From: Bacillus sp. FJAT-49736
GTDB lineage: Bacteria; Bacillota; Bacilli; Bacillales; Bacillaceae_C
Assembly (NCBI RefSeq): GCF_018343615.1
Contig: NZ_JAGYPI010000001.1
Span: 1,630,960-1,694,959, forward strand
DNA: 64,000 nt
Direction of reading: 5' to 3'
Under the pieces are notes generated by a model. The model had not been told where the DNA came from and searched no databases. It worked only from the letters and a program-made list of their open reading frames with translations. Below are positions 54,649 through 62,622 of the stretch, piece after piece. Each line of letters opens with the position of its first letter. Positions within the stretch are counted from its first letter, which is position 1. Position numbers and translations under genes: made by a program.

Positions 54649-55671
54649 ATGTCAGTAAAATTATTTGAGCCATATAAGCTAAAAAATATCACCATAAAAA
54701 ACCGCATCGTCATGTCCCCTATGTGTATGTACTCTTGCCATAATGAAGACGGAAAAGTAACGGATTGGCACTATACACACTATACTAGCCGTGCAGTCGG
54801 GCAGGTTGGCTTAATCATTCTCGAAGCAACAGCTGTGACGCCACAAGGAAGAATTTCACCGCAGGATTTGGGCATCTGGAGTGACGAGCATATAGAAGGC
54901 CTTAGCAAGCTTGTTGGAATGATAAAAGAACATGGTTCTGTAGCGGGTATCCAAATCGCTCATGCTGGGAGAAAAGCTGTTTTAGATGGTGAAATAATTG
55001 CTCCTTCAGCGATAGCCTTTAATGAAAAAATGAAGACACCAAAAGAAATGAGTATGGAAGACATTAAGGAAACGATCGAGGCATTTAAACAAGGTGCGCT
55101 TCGTGCTAAGAAGGCAGGGTTTGATGTCATCGAACTTCATGGAGCACACGGATATTTAATCAATGAATTCCTTTCTCCATTATCCAATCATCGCAAGGAT
55201 GATTATGGCGGTTCAGCAGAAAACCGCTATCGATTCTTAAAGGAGATCATCGATGCAGTGAAAACTGTCTGGGATGGTCCGTTAATGGTTCGCGTATCCG
55301 CAAATGATTATGATCTGGAAGGGCTGGATATTGACGATTATGTTCCATTTTGCAAATGGATGAAGGAACAAGATGTTGATTTAATAGACGTAAGTTCCGG
55401 CGCAGTTGTTCCTGCAAGAATTAATGTTTACCCGGGCTATCAAGTAAAATACGCAGAGGCTATTAAGCATGAAGCAAATATAGATACGGGAGCAGTCGGA
55501 CTTATTACATCTCCTCGTCATGCCGAGGAAATTTTACAAAATGAGCGTGCAGATTTAATTTTTATTGCTCGTGAATTATTGAGAGATCCGTATTGGCCAC
55601 GTACGGCAGCAAAAGAGCTTGGAGTCGAAATTAAATCTCCTGTACAATACGAACGTGGTTGGAATGCTTAA
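54649..55671 (+). CDS. namA: NADPH dehydrogenase NamA (old yellow enzyme family)
   Basis: FMN-containing ene-reductase, equivalent to YqjM of B. subtilis, which reduces alpha,beta-unsaturated carbonyls and nitro compounds. The 340-residue TIM barrel has MCMYSCH (flavin-modulating Cys, about 24), HAGRKA and [17 protein letters not shown]. The ATG follows GAGGAGGT. Probably monocistronic; a terminator follows. Confidence 0.93.
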   Translation: MSVKLFEPYKLKNITIKNRIVMSPMCMYSCHNEDGKVTDWHYTHYTSRAVGQVGLIILEATAVTPQGRISPQDLGIWSDEHIEGLSKLVGMIKEHGSVAGIQIAHAGRKAVLDGEIIAPSAIAFNEKMKTPKEMSMEDIKETIEAFKQGALRAKKAGFDVIELHGAHGYLINEFLSPLSNHRKDDYGGSAENRYRFLKEIIDAVKTVWDGPLMVRVSANDYDLEGLDIDDYVPFCKWMKEQDVDLIDVSSGAVVPARINVYPGYQVKYAEAIKHEANIDTGAVGLITSPRHAEEILQNERADLIFIARELLRDPYWPRTAAKELGVEIKSPVQYERGWNA

Positions 55672-55686
55672 CTAATACAATGAAGA

Positions 55687-55716
55687 AATGGCCCTTGTTC
55701 ACGACAATGGCCATTT
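55687..55716. terminator. Bidirectional terminator, namA and rnz
   Basis: AATGGCC and TTGT arms pair with ACAA and GGCCATT; T/A tails on both sides serve two convergent genes. Confidence 0.85.
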
Positions 55717-56642
55717 TACTTTTGAATGGGAATGCTAATTTCAAAAAAATCATGTGCAATATAAGTATTAGGAAAAATCTGTTTCGCCTCATCAGCAAGA
55801 TGGTTGGATTCTTCCATACTATACCTGGAGCTAATATGGGTTAAACAAAGCAACTTTGCATTCGCTACTTTTGCTGTTTTTGCAGCTTGAGAGGTAGTGG
55901 AATGAAAATACTCGAATGCCATTTCCACACTTTCCGCCGAAAAGGTGGATTCATGGACAAGAACATCGGCATTTAAAGCTAATCTCATTGCATTTTCACA
56001 TGTTCTTGTATCGCCTAAAATAGTAACAATTCGACCCTTTAACGCTGGACCGAGATAATCTTTTCCGTTCACGATTTTTCCATTTGAAAGCTGGACGGAA
56101 TCACCATTCTTTAGTCTTGCATAAGTTGGTCCAGGTGGTATTCCTTCCTCCTGAAGCTTCTTCGCATCCAAAGTTCCTGGTCTATCCTTTTCTATTATGC
56201 GATAGCCAAATGAATCGATTGCATGGTCCAGCCTAGCTGCCTCTACAATAAATTGATCATCTTCAAAAATAATTCCCTCTTCTACCTCTACAATCCTTAA
56301 CGGATATTGTAGATGCGTATCACTAACCTGCAGGGATACTTCGATAAACTCCCTCAACCCCTTAGGACCATATACGGTTAATTCTGTGTTGCCACTTTGA
56401 AAGGAACGACTCCCAAGTAATCCAGGCAGACCGAATATATGATCTCCATGTAAATGAGTAATAAATATTTTTTCGATTCGCCTTGGCTTTAATGTTGTAT
56501 GTAAAATTTGGTGCTGGGTTGCTTCACCACAATCAAATAACCAAACTGCTTTTCTCTCTTCCAATAACTTCAATGCAATGGAAGTCACATTTCTTAGTTT
56601 TGCAGGTATTCCTGCTCCAGTTCCTAAAAATAATAATTCCAC
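55716..56642 (-). CDS. rnz: Ribonuclease Z
   Basis: Endonuclease that removes the 3' trailer of CCA-less tRNA precursors. The 308-residue MBL-fold protein has the zinc motif [13 protein letters not shown] (about 62-74), further ligands in LGDTRTCEN and THISSRY, and the flexible-arm region [10 protein letters not shown]. The N-terminus [13 protein letters not shown] is typical. It corresponds to yqjK, next to zwf in B. subtilis. Confidence 0.94.
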   Translation of the reverse strand: MELLFLGTGAGIPAKLRNVTSIALKLLEERKAVWLFDCGEATQHQILHTTLKPRRIEKIFITHLHGDHIFGLPGLLGSRSFQSGNTELTVYGPKGLREFIEVSLQVSDTHLQYPLRIVEVEEGIIFEDDQFIVEAARLDHAIDSFGYRIIEKDRPGTLDAKKLQEEGIPPGPTYARLKNGDSVQLSNGKIVNGKDYLGPALKGRIVTILGDTRTCENAMRLALNADVLVHESTFSAESVEMAFEYFHSTTSQAAKTAKVANAKLLCLTHISSRYSMEESNHLADEAKQIFPNTYIAHDFFEISIPIQK

Positions 56643-56824
56643 TCTCTTGCCCTCCCATTACTTCTTTCCATCCATATAGTACCACAAAAATACATTATGC
56701 TCCTATATTCACAGTATAAAGCAGCAAATATATTGCTATTCATGTTTGCAAACGATAGAATTATGAACTTGTAGGGACTTTTTATTTTTAGAAGTGTTAA
56801 CTTGGTTTTATTGCATTCAATAAC

Positions 56825-56994
56825 GCTCTTTTCTTAAACAATATTGCTTTCGTATATCAAAACTTCATAACCATCCATTATTAGGTTAAGAATAAAATAA
56901 ACATACGAGAAAAGATGCCCCAAAACTAAAACCAACGTTTGGATTTTTAACAGATACGAAAAGCAATAATATATATGAAAACAGTCTTCTATCA
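56825..56994 (-). repeat. Interspersed repeat, copy 9
   Basis: Full-length minus-orientation copy in the rnz-zwf gap. On the plus strand it starts GCTCTTTTCTTAAACAATAT, contains GAGAAAAGATGCCCC and ends TATATATGAAAACAGTCTTC. The remainder of the gap (56643-56824) shows nothing specific. Confidence 0.8.
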
Positions 56995-57026
56995 ATAGGA
57001 AAATAAAAAAGAGAGGTATCACTGTT

Positions 57027-58529
57027 ATGAAACCTGCTGAAATTCCATCTTCATTAATCATGATCTTTGGTGCAACTGGCGATTTAGCAAAGCGCAAACT
57101 TTTCCCCTCCCTTTATCATTTATATCGAAAAGGAAAGCTTGGCAACCATTTTGCCGTCATTGGAACAGCAAGACGCCAATGGACACATGAGGAATTAAAG
57201 GAAAATGTCAAAGATGCCGTTTTGACTTCAATCGGCAAAAGCGAAAATGTAGATGAATTTGTCTCTCATTTTTATTACCAAGCACATGATGTAACCAATA
57301 GTGAATCATACATAGAATTAAAAGAATTAGCGGACCAGCTTGATGAGCAATACTCATTAAATGGAAATAGAATTTTTTACTTAGCGATGGCTCCAGAATT
57401 CTTTGGCACAATTGCAGAACATTTAAAGACAGATGGTTTAAATAATACAAATGGATTTAAACGGTTAGTAATTGAAAAGCCATTCGGACATGACCTGGAA
57501 TCTGCAAAAACATTGAATGCCCAAATTCGACAGGCTTTTAATGAAGAAGAGATTTATCGAATCGATCATTATCTCGGAAAGGCCATGGTACAAAACATAG
57601 AAGTGATTCGCTTTGCGAATGCATTGTTTGAGCCACTATGGAATAATCGCTATATCTCCAATATTCAAATTACATCGAGTGAAATTCTCGGTGTGGAGGA
57701 AAGGGCAAGATATTACGAAAAAAGCGGTGCATTGCGTGATATGGTTCAAAATCATATGCTGCAAATGGTAGCACTGCTTGCAATGGAACCGCCAATTAAG
57801 TTATCAACAGATGAAATTCGCAGTGAAAAGGTTCGTGTATTCCGTGCACTCCGCCCGATTGAAGGAGAAGAAGTGAAAGAATATTTTGTTCGTGGACAAT
57901 ATGGTGCAGGGCAAATTGAAGACCAAGATGTACCGAGCTACCGGGATGAATTAAATGTAGATCCAAGCTCCAATACCGAAACATTTGTAGCAGGAAAATT
58001 GATGATTGATAATTTTAGATGGGCTGGCGTCCCATTCTATATCCGAACAGGAAAAAGAATGGAAGCAAAGTCAACAAAGATTGTCATACAATTTAAAGAT
58101 ATCCCAATGAATCTGTATTATAGAACTGAGCAACAATTGGCACCAAATTTATTAGTCATTCATATTCAGCCTGAAGAAGGCATTACTCTGCATCTCAATG
58201 CTAAAAAATCCGGGCAGCATATGGAAACAACTCCAGTTAAATTAAACTTTTCTAATACAAGCACTCATGGAATTAATACACCAGAGGCATACGAAAAGCT
58301 TTTATATGATTGTTTACGAGGGGATGCCACAAATTTTGCTCACTGGGATGAAGTGGCATTATCCTGGAATTTCGTGGACAAAATTTCTGAAGTGTGGGAG
58401 CACAAGAAACAGGAAGAATTTCCAAACTACCCTTCCGGAACGATGGGACCAAAGAAAGCCGATGAACTTCTTGAAAAAGATGGTTACTTCTGGTGGCCTG
58501 TAACTGATTTGGAGATTGATAATTGTTAG
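57027..58529 (+). CDS. zwf: Glucose-6-phosphate 1-dehydrogenase
   Basis: First enzyme of the oxidative pentose phosphate pathway, making NADPH. The 500-residue product has the cofactor motif GATGDLAKRKLFPSLY (about 15-30) and active-site signature RIDHYLGK (about 178-185). The ATG follows AGAGAGGT. Same neighbourhood (rnz, dinB) as B. subtilis. Confidence 0.96.
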   Translation: MKPAEIPSSLIMIFGATGDLAKRKLFPSLYHLYRKGKLGNHFAVIGTARRQWTHEELKENVKDAVLTSIGKSENVDEFVSHFYYQAHDVTNSESYIELKELADQLDEQYSLNGNRIFYLAMAPEFFGTIAEHLKTDGLNNTNGFKRLVIEKPFGHDLESAKTLNAQIRQAFNEEEIYRIDHYLGKAMVQNIEVIRFANALFEPLWNNRYISNIQITSSEILGVEERARYYEKSGALRDMVQNHMLQMVALLAMEPPIKLSTDEIRSEKVRVFRALRPIEGEEVKEYFVRGQYGAGQIEDQDVPSYRDELNVDPSSNTETFVAGKLMIDNFRWAGVPFYIRTGKRMEAKSTKIVIQFKDIPMNLYYRTEQQLAPNLLVIHIQPEEGITLHLNAKKSGQHMETTPVKLNFSNTSTHGINTPEAYEKLLYDCLRGDATNFAHWDEVALSWNFVDKISEVWEHKKQEEFPNYPSGTMGPKKADELLEKDGYFWWPVTDLEIDNC

Positions 58530-58702
58530 AAAAGTGTAAGCGCCTTGCTAATCCGCTAGCCGATAGGCGCTAGTGAAAATTGAAGTGCCATTTTCACTCG
58601 GTGAAATTTGAAGTGCCATTTTCACTCGGTGAAATTTGAAGTGACATTTTCACTCGGTGAAATTTGAAGTGACAATTTCACTTGGAGCTAGACATAAACA
58701 AC
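58530..58702 (-). repeat. Intergenic element A with nested 28-bp tandem repeats
   Basis: On the minus strand the element starts TTTATGTCTAGCTCCAAG and ends GGCGCTTACACTTTTC. AGCGCCT and AGGCGCT (58539-58545/58564-58570) form a hairpin. Nested inside are four head-to-tail 28-bp units starting at 58573, 58601, 58629 and 58657 (plus-strand GTGAAATTTGAAGTG with CATTTTCAC). Each unit is a hairpin with GTGAAA/TTTCAC arms. Confidence 0.85.
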
Positions 58703-58736
58703 ATTGGAAAAATAAATTTCTTAATGATCGAGAATT

Positions 58737-58768
58737 GACCTCATGAAATATCATGGGGTCTTTTTTTC
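58737..58768 (+). terminator. Terminator downstream of zwf
   Basis: GACCTCATG pairs with CATGGGGTC (58737-58745/58752-58760, one wobble), followed by TTTTTTT. Confidence 0.85.
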
Positions 58769-58839
58769 ACGAATTTGGAACGTATTTACCCATTAGCGAT
58801 TATGTTGTATATTGAATAAAAAAATAGGAGGTAAGTTTG

Positions 58840-59292
58840 TTGAGAAACGGGCCTAGCCTTGATGATTATTTAGAAAAAGGCTTATACGGAGAAAAACAAA
58901 TTAAGCCTGCTGAAAAAAAGAAGTATTTAGGAACATATAGAGAAAGGATTATTGTAGCATTAACAAAAAGTCAGGTAATGGAAAAGAGCGTTTATCCAGA
59001 AGTCGAGGATTTCATTAAAACGAATCCGGATGCCAACCTGTTAGTAAATGGTGATTTACTTTACTCAGCCATATCCAAATACCTTCAAATTGCCAAAAAG
59101 TACGGAAATAACTTTTCCATCGTCACCAATCATACGAATTCAACTAATATTGGTTTAGTACTGGCCCATAGTTATGCAATTGATAAGGAAAATATATATA
59201 TTCAAAAAAGCAAAGCAATCCCGAAAAAAGAAAACAAAAAAAAGAGAGGATTGTGGTCCTCCCTTAAAGGTAGGATGAAGAAAAAACATTAA
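58840..59292 (+). CDS. YueI family protein (DUF1694)
   Basis: A 150-residue soluble protein. Typical features are SLDDYLEKGLYGEKQIKPAE at the N-terminus, LGTYRERIIVALTKSQV (about 29-45), and a very basic Lys/Arg tail. The family has a Rossmann-like fold of unknown function. Two consecutive TTG codons are possible starts; the second (58840) is 7 bases from AGGAGG and is preferred. Confidence 0.82.
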   Translation: MRNGPSLDDYLEKGLYGEKQIKPAEKKKYLGTYRERIIVALTKSQVMEKSVYPEVEDFIKTNPDANLLVNGDLLYSAISKYLQIAKKYGNNFSIVTNHTNSTNIGLVLAHSYAIDKENIYIQKSKAIPKKENKKKRGLWSSLKGRMKKKH

Positions 59293-59322
59293 AATGGGAT
59301 TGGATATTCCCTTTAAGATTAA

Positions 59323-60534
59323 CTAGTGTTTTTTTCTTTTCAGAGAAACCCCTTTTGTTATGGCATCTTCCCCAAATTTGGAACGAAGCATCTCCATCAC
59401 ATTATAAAGGGGTTCTTTTTCTGCTGCTTTCTCATATGAAAATATATCCAATTGTTCAACGGCTTGATTCTGCTCTACCAAATCTTGCCCGGTTACTCCT
59501 AATAGCCTTACCGGGTTCCCATTCCAATGCTTAAGAAATAATTGTTTTGCAGCAGTTGAAATATCCTCGATTTTATTAATCGGATTTTGCAATTTTCGAC
59601 TACGGGTAATTGTTTGCCGATTTTTATAACGGATGGTAATCGAAATATTGGTAGCATAATATTCTTTTTGCTTTAGCCTATAGGCGGTTTCTTTTGATAA
59701 TTTTTCTAATTGCACCAGAAGCTCATGCTGATTACTCATATCTTTAGGTAATGTCAGCGAGCTGCCTACACTTTTAAATTCATTAGCCGAATCAGGGTCT
59801 ACCTTCCTTTTATCATCGCCATTTGCCCTTTCCTTTAATTGCGTACCTCGAATGCCAAGAAGATGGCGTAAAGAAATATCGTTTGCCTTTGCTAAATCTC
59901 CTATTTTCTCAATCCCAGCTGCAACTAATTTATCAGCCGTTTTCTGGCCGATCCCATGCATTTCAATTAATGGTAACGGCCATAATTTTAGTGGGACATC
60001 TCTTTTTCGCAAAATAGTGATTCCCATAGGCTTCTTCATATCCGACGCCATCTTCGCCAGAAATTTATTTGGGGCAATCCCGATGCTGGACGGCAAATCT
60101 AGCTCATGAATTAATTGCTTTTGAATTTTACCGGCAATTTCTATAGGCGTTCCGTATTCCACACTCTCCGTAATATCTACATAACCCTCATCAATAGAAA
60201 CAGGCTCAACCAGATTGGAATATTGCCTTAAAATCGCAAACATTGCAGCAGAAGCTTCTCGATAGCGATGAAAATTAGGCCGCATAATAATAAGATCGGG
60301 ACATAACTTTTTTGCCTCCCACACTGACATGGTCGTTTTCACTCCGAATTTTCTTGCTTCATAGCTGCATGTAACGACAATACCCTTTCTTTCCTCGGGA
60401 TTCCCGGCAATCGCCAACGGCTTCCCCTTAAGGGATGAATCATGGGCCATTTCTACAGCTGCAAAAAAACTATTCATATCAACATGCAGTATGACTCTTC
60501 CATTTTTAGGATAAAATTGGTTCATAATAGACAC
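59323..60534 (-). CDS. dinB: DNA polymerase IV (DinB, PolY1)
   Basis: Y-family translesion polymerase. The 403-residue product has catalytic motifs VDMNSFFAAVE (about 18-28) and SIDEGYVDI (about 110-118), HhH motif MHGIGQKTADKLVAAGI and a little-finger domain. It corresponds to yqjH (polY1). No SOS box was recognised directly upstream, unlike yqjW. Confidence 0.93.
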   Translation of the reverse strand: MSIMNQFYPKNGRVILHVDMNSFFAAVEMAHDSSLKGKPLAIAGNPEERKGIVVTCSYEARKFGVKTTMSVWEAKKLCPDLIIMRPNFHRYREASAAMFAILRQYSNLVEPVSIDEGYVDITESVEYGTPIEIAGKIQKQLIHELDLPSSIGIAPNKFLAKMASDMKKPMGITILRKRDVPLKLWPLPLIEMHGIGQKTADKLVAAGIEKIGDLAKANDISLRHLLGIRGTQLKERANGDDKRKVDPDSANEFKSVGSSLTLPKDMSNQHELLVQLEKLSKETAYRLKQKEYYATNISITIRYKNRQTITRSRKLQNPINKIEDISTAAKQLFLKHWNGNPVRLLGVTGQDLVEQNQAVEQLDIFSYEKAAEKEPLYNVMEMLRSKFGEDAITKGVSLKRKKH

Positions 60535-60562
60535 TTCCTAAAATAATGAGACACAATCACTA

Positions 60563-61042
60563 TTACTGTACCTGCTCAGCATATTCCTTCATATAATCTT
60601 TGATTTCTTTTATTCCTTCTAAAGAAGATACTAATATATTAGGATCCACTATTGTTATTAATCTTTCATCCAAGTTGGCAACACTGGAAAAATACGCAGT
60701 TTTCTGATAGGCCATTAAACCTATTTGCTTTAAAGATTCATTTGGAATATCCAAAATCTCCTTAGCTTCCTTCACAAGTAATCCAATCGAAATTTCTTCC
60801 GTGTTAAGTACAATCATTCGAATTTCTTCGTCGTCTCCCACTGACCTTTGATAAAGAACCATTTCAAAATCAATAACAGGAATAAGCTCCCCTCTTGATT
60901 TTACAATCCCTTTTACAAATGATGGAAGATGGGGGATAGGAGTAATATTTTCATTCTTTTCTATGGATATTACATATTCCACCGGTATTCCGTATTCCTC
61001 ATTCCCAACTAGAAAAATGACTGATTTACTGCTTTGTGACAC
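60563..61042 (-). CDS. CheW-type chemotaxis coupling protein
   Basis: A 159-residue protein made of a single CheW domain: VIFLVGNEEYGIPVEYVISI at the start, FVKGIVKSRGELIPVIDF in the middle and LITIVDPNIL near the end. Such proteins link chemoreceptors to CheA. No other chemotaxis genes are nearby. AGGAGG precedes the ATG, and a strong hairpin lies just 5 bases further upstream. Confidence 0.88.
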   Translation of the reverse strand: MSQSSKSVIFLVGNEEYGIPVEYVISIEKNENITPIPHLPSFVKGIVKSRGELIPVIDFEMVLYQRSVGDDEEIRMIVLNTEEISIGLLVKEAKEILDIPNESLKQIGLMAYQKTAYFSSVANLDERLITIVDPNILVSSLEGIKEIKDYMKEYAEQVQ

Positions 61043-61060
61043 AAATAATTCCTCCTAAAA

Positions 61061-61084
61061 GAGCAGACTTGAAAAAGTCTGCTC
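61061..61084. terminator. Strong hairpin next to the cheW ribosome binding site
   Basis: GAGCAGACTT (61061-61070) pairs perfectly with AAGTCTGCTC (61075-61084). The plus-strand tail is ACTTTTTT, the minus-strand tail TTTTAGGAGG. It could terminate transcripts from the peptidase gene before cheW or act in the cheW leader. Confidence 0.7.
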
Positions 61085-61148
61085 ACTTTTTTAGAATATT
61101 CAAAAACTATAAATCCTATATTATATAGATTAACTATATGGCTAGTCA

Positions 61149-61354
61149 TTGTCCAGCTACTGTGCCTATCGACTAGCGGACTTCCGGGTCTTTCTCCCTA
61201 CGATAAGTCAACATCGATTCGTACCTCATCGTGTTTCCTTTATCTCAGTCGAAGCACCTACAATTGAAATTACATTTCAAATTTCACTCAGTAAAATTAC
61301 ATTTCAAATTTCAATAGTCCGTACGTCGATTAGCAAAGTGCTTTCGCTTTTTTA
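61149..61354 (+). repeat. Intergenic element B with nested repeats
   Basis: Starts TTGTCCAGCTACTGTGCC and ends GTGCTTTCGCTTTTTTA, both similar to the ends of element A read on the minus strand (TGTCTAGCTCCA ... GCGCTTACACTTTTC). Inside, ATTACATTTCAAATTTCA occurs twice (about 61269-61286 and 61296-61313), 27 bases apart. It resembles the nested unit of element A. Confidence 0.7.
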
Positions 61355-62473
61355 TTCTCCCGCAACCTCTTGCACAATGGCAACAACCATTTCTGAAAGC
61401 TTCACTAATTCTTCAATTGGCATTCTTTCATTTGTTGTATGAATCTCTTCGTATCCAACAGCAAGGTTTACCGTAGGGATACCGAATCCAGCTATTACGT
61501 TAGCATCACTGCCGCCACCGCTTTGTTCCAATTTGCATTCACGGCCAATTTTTGCAGCGGCTTTTTTAGCTACTTCTACTACTTGGTCTCCATCAGAAAA
61601 TTTAAAGCCCGGATACATGACCTGAACCTCAACCTCTGCCTTACCGCCCATTTCCCTAGCTGCCTCTTCAAAGGCTTCCTTCATTTTTGCCACTTGTGCC
61701 TCCATTTTTTCCGGAACTAGTGAACGTGCTTCTGCTAAAATATCCACACGGTCACATACGATATTAGTTGCCTGTCCACCCTCGAAACGGCCAATATTAG
61801 CTGTTGTTTCTTCATCGATTCTACCAAGGGGCATTTTGGATACTGCTTTTGCAGCAATAGAAATAGCGGAAATACCTTTTTCCGGTGCTACTCCTGCATG
61901 AGCTGTTTTTCCAAGTAAAACTGCTTTTATTTTAGCTTGAGTCGGTGCAGCAACCACAACGTTTCCAACCTTACCGTCGCTATCCAGTGCAAATCCATAT
62001 TTTGCTTTTAACAGTGAAGGGTCTAACGCTTTTGCTCCGACTAGACCTGATTCTTCACCAACGGTAATAATAAATTGAATAGTACCATGTTCTATGCTTT
62101 GTTCTTTTAGAACACGAATGGATTCAAACATAGCAGCAAGACCTGCTTTATCATCAGCACCTAAAATAGTAGTACCGTCTGTTACAACATAACCATCCTT
62201 TATAGAAGGCTTTACCCCATTACCTGGAACTACGGTATCCATATGGGAAGTGAAATAAATAACATCTGCTGAAGACTTAGTACCTTCTAAAGTACAAATT
62301 AAATTTCCGGCACCATGTCCAGTTTGAGCTGTAGTATCATCCTCGTAAACATTTACTCCAAGGTCTTCAAATTTCTTTTTTAAAACCTTAGCAATTTCTG
62401 TTTCCTGCTTTGTTTCGGAATCGATTTGCACTAATTCAAGAAATTCATTTAATATACGCTCTTGATTAATCAT
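61352..62473 (-). CDS. M20 family metallopeptidase (PepT-like, YqjE)
   Basis: A 373-residue zinc aminopeptidase-like protein of the PepT-like group. Metal-binding motifs are TSHMDTVVPG (about 67-76), GADDKAGLAAM (about 99-109) and GEESGLVGAK (about 134-143); a dimerisation domain with GKTAHAG and GGQATN lies between, and SGGGSDANV near the end. Peptide specificity is inferred from the family. The ATG at 62473 follows GGAGGTCC; 18 extra codons upstream are open but lack a site. Confidence 0.9.
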   Translation of the reverse strand: MINQERILNEFLELVQIDSETKQETEIAKVLKKKFEDLGVNVYEDDTTAQTGHGAGNLICTLEGTKSSADVIYFTSHMDTVVPGNGVKPSIKDGYVVTDGTTILGADDKAGLAAMFESIRVLKEQSIEHGTIQFIITVGEESGLVGAKALDPSLLKAKYGFALDSDGKVGNVVVAAPTQAKIKAVLLGKTAHAGVAPEKGISAISIAAKAVSKMPLGRIDEETTANIGRFEGGQATNIVCDRVDILAEARSLVPEKMEAQVAKMKEAFEEAAREMGGKAEVEVQVMYPGFKFSDGDQVVEVAKKAAAKIGRECKLEQSGGGSDANVIAGFGIPTVNLAVGYEEIHTTNERMPIEELVKLSEMVVAIVQEVAGE

Positions 62474-62622
62474 TGTAGGACCTCCAACTATGTAATAAAT
62501 AGATTTTCTATATAATGCAATAAGCATCAGATTATTATCATAATTAGTATATCGCTAATTTTCGACACGTACAAATATTCTTTACAGTATTCATAACGAT
62601 TGCATTTATCCTGCAAAAACCA

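Noticed and set aside
11292-56994. Insertion sequences or transposase genes linked to the repeats
   Set aside because: No transposase-like coding sequence is present in the window; the repeats are non-coding and short.
56834-57097. 87-codon minus-strand ORF between rnz and zwf
   Set aside because: It overlaps a repeat copy and the start of zwf on the other strand.
58573-58685. CRISPR-like 28-bp repeats
   Set aside because: Units are directly adjacent head to tail without spacers.
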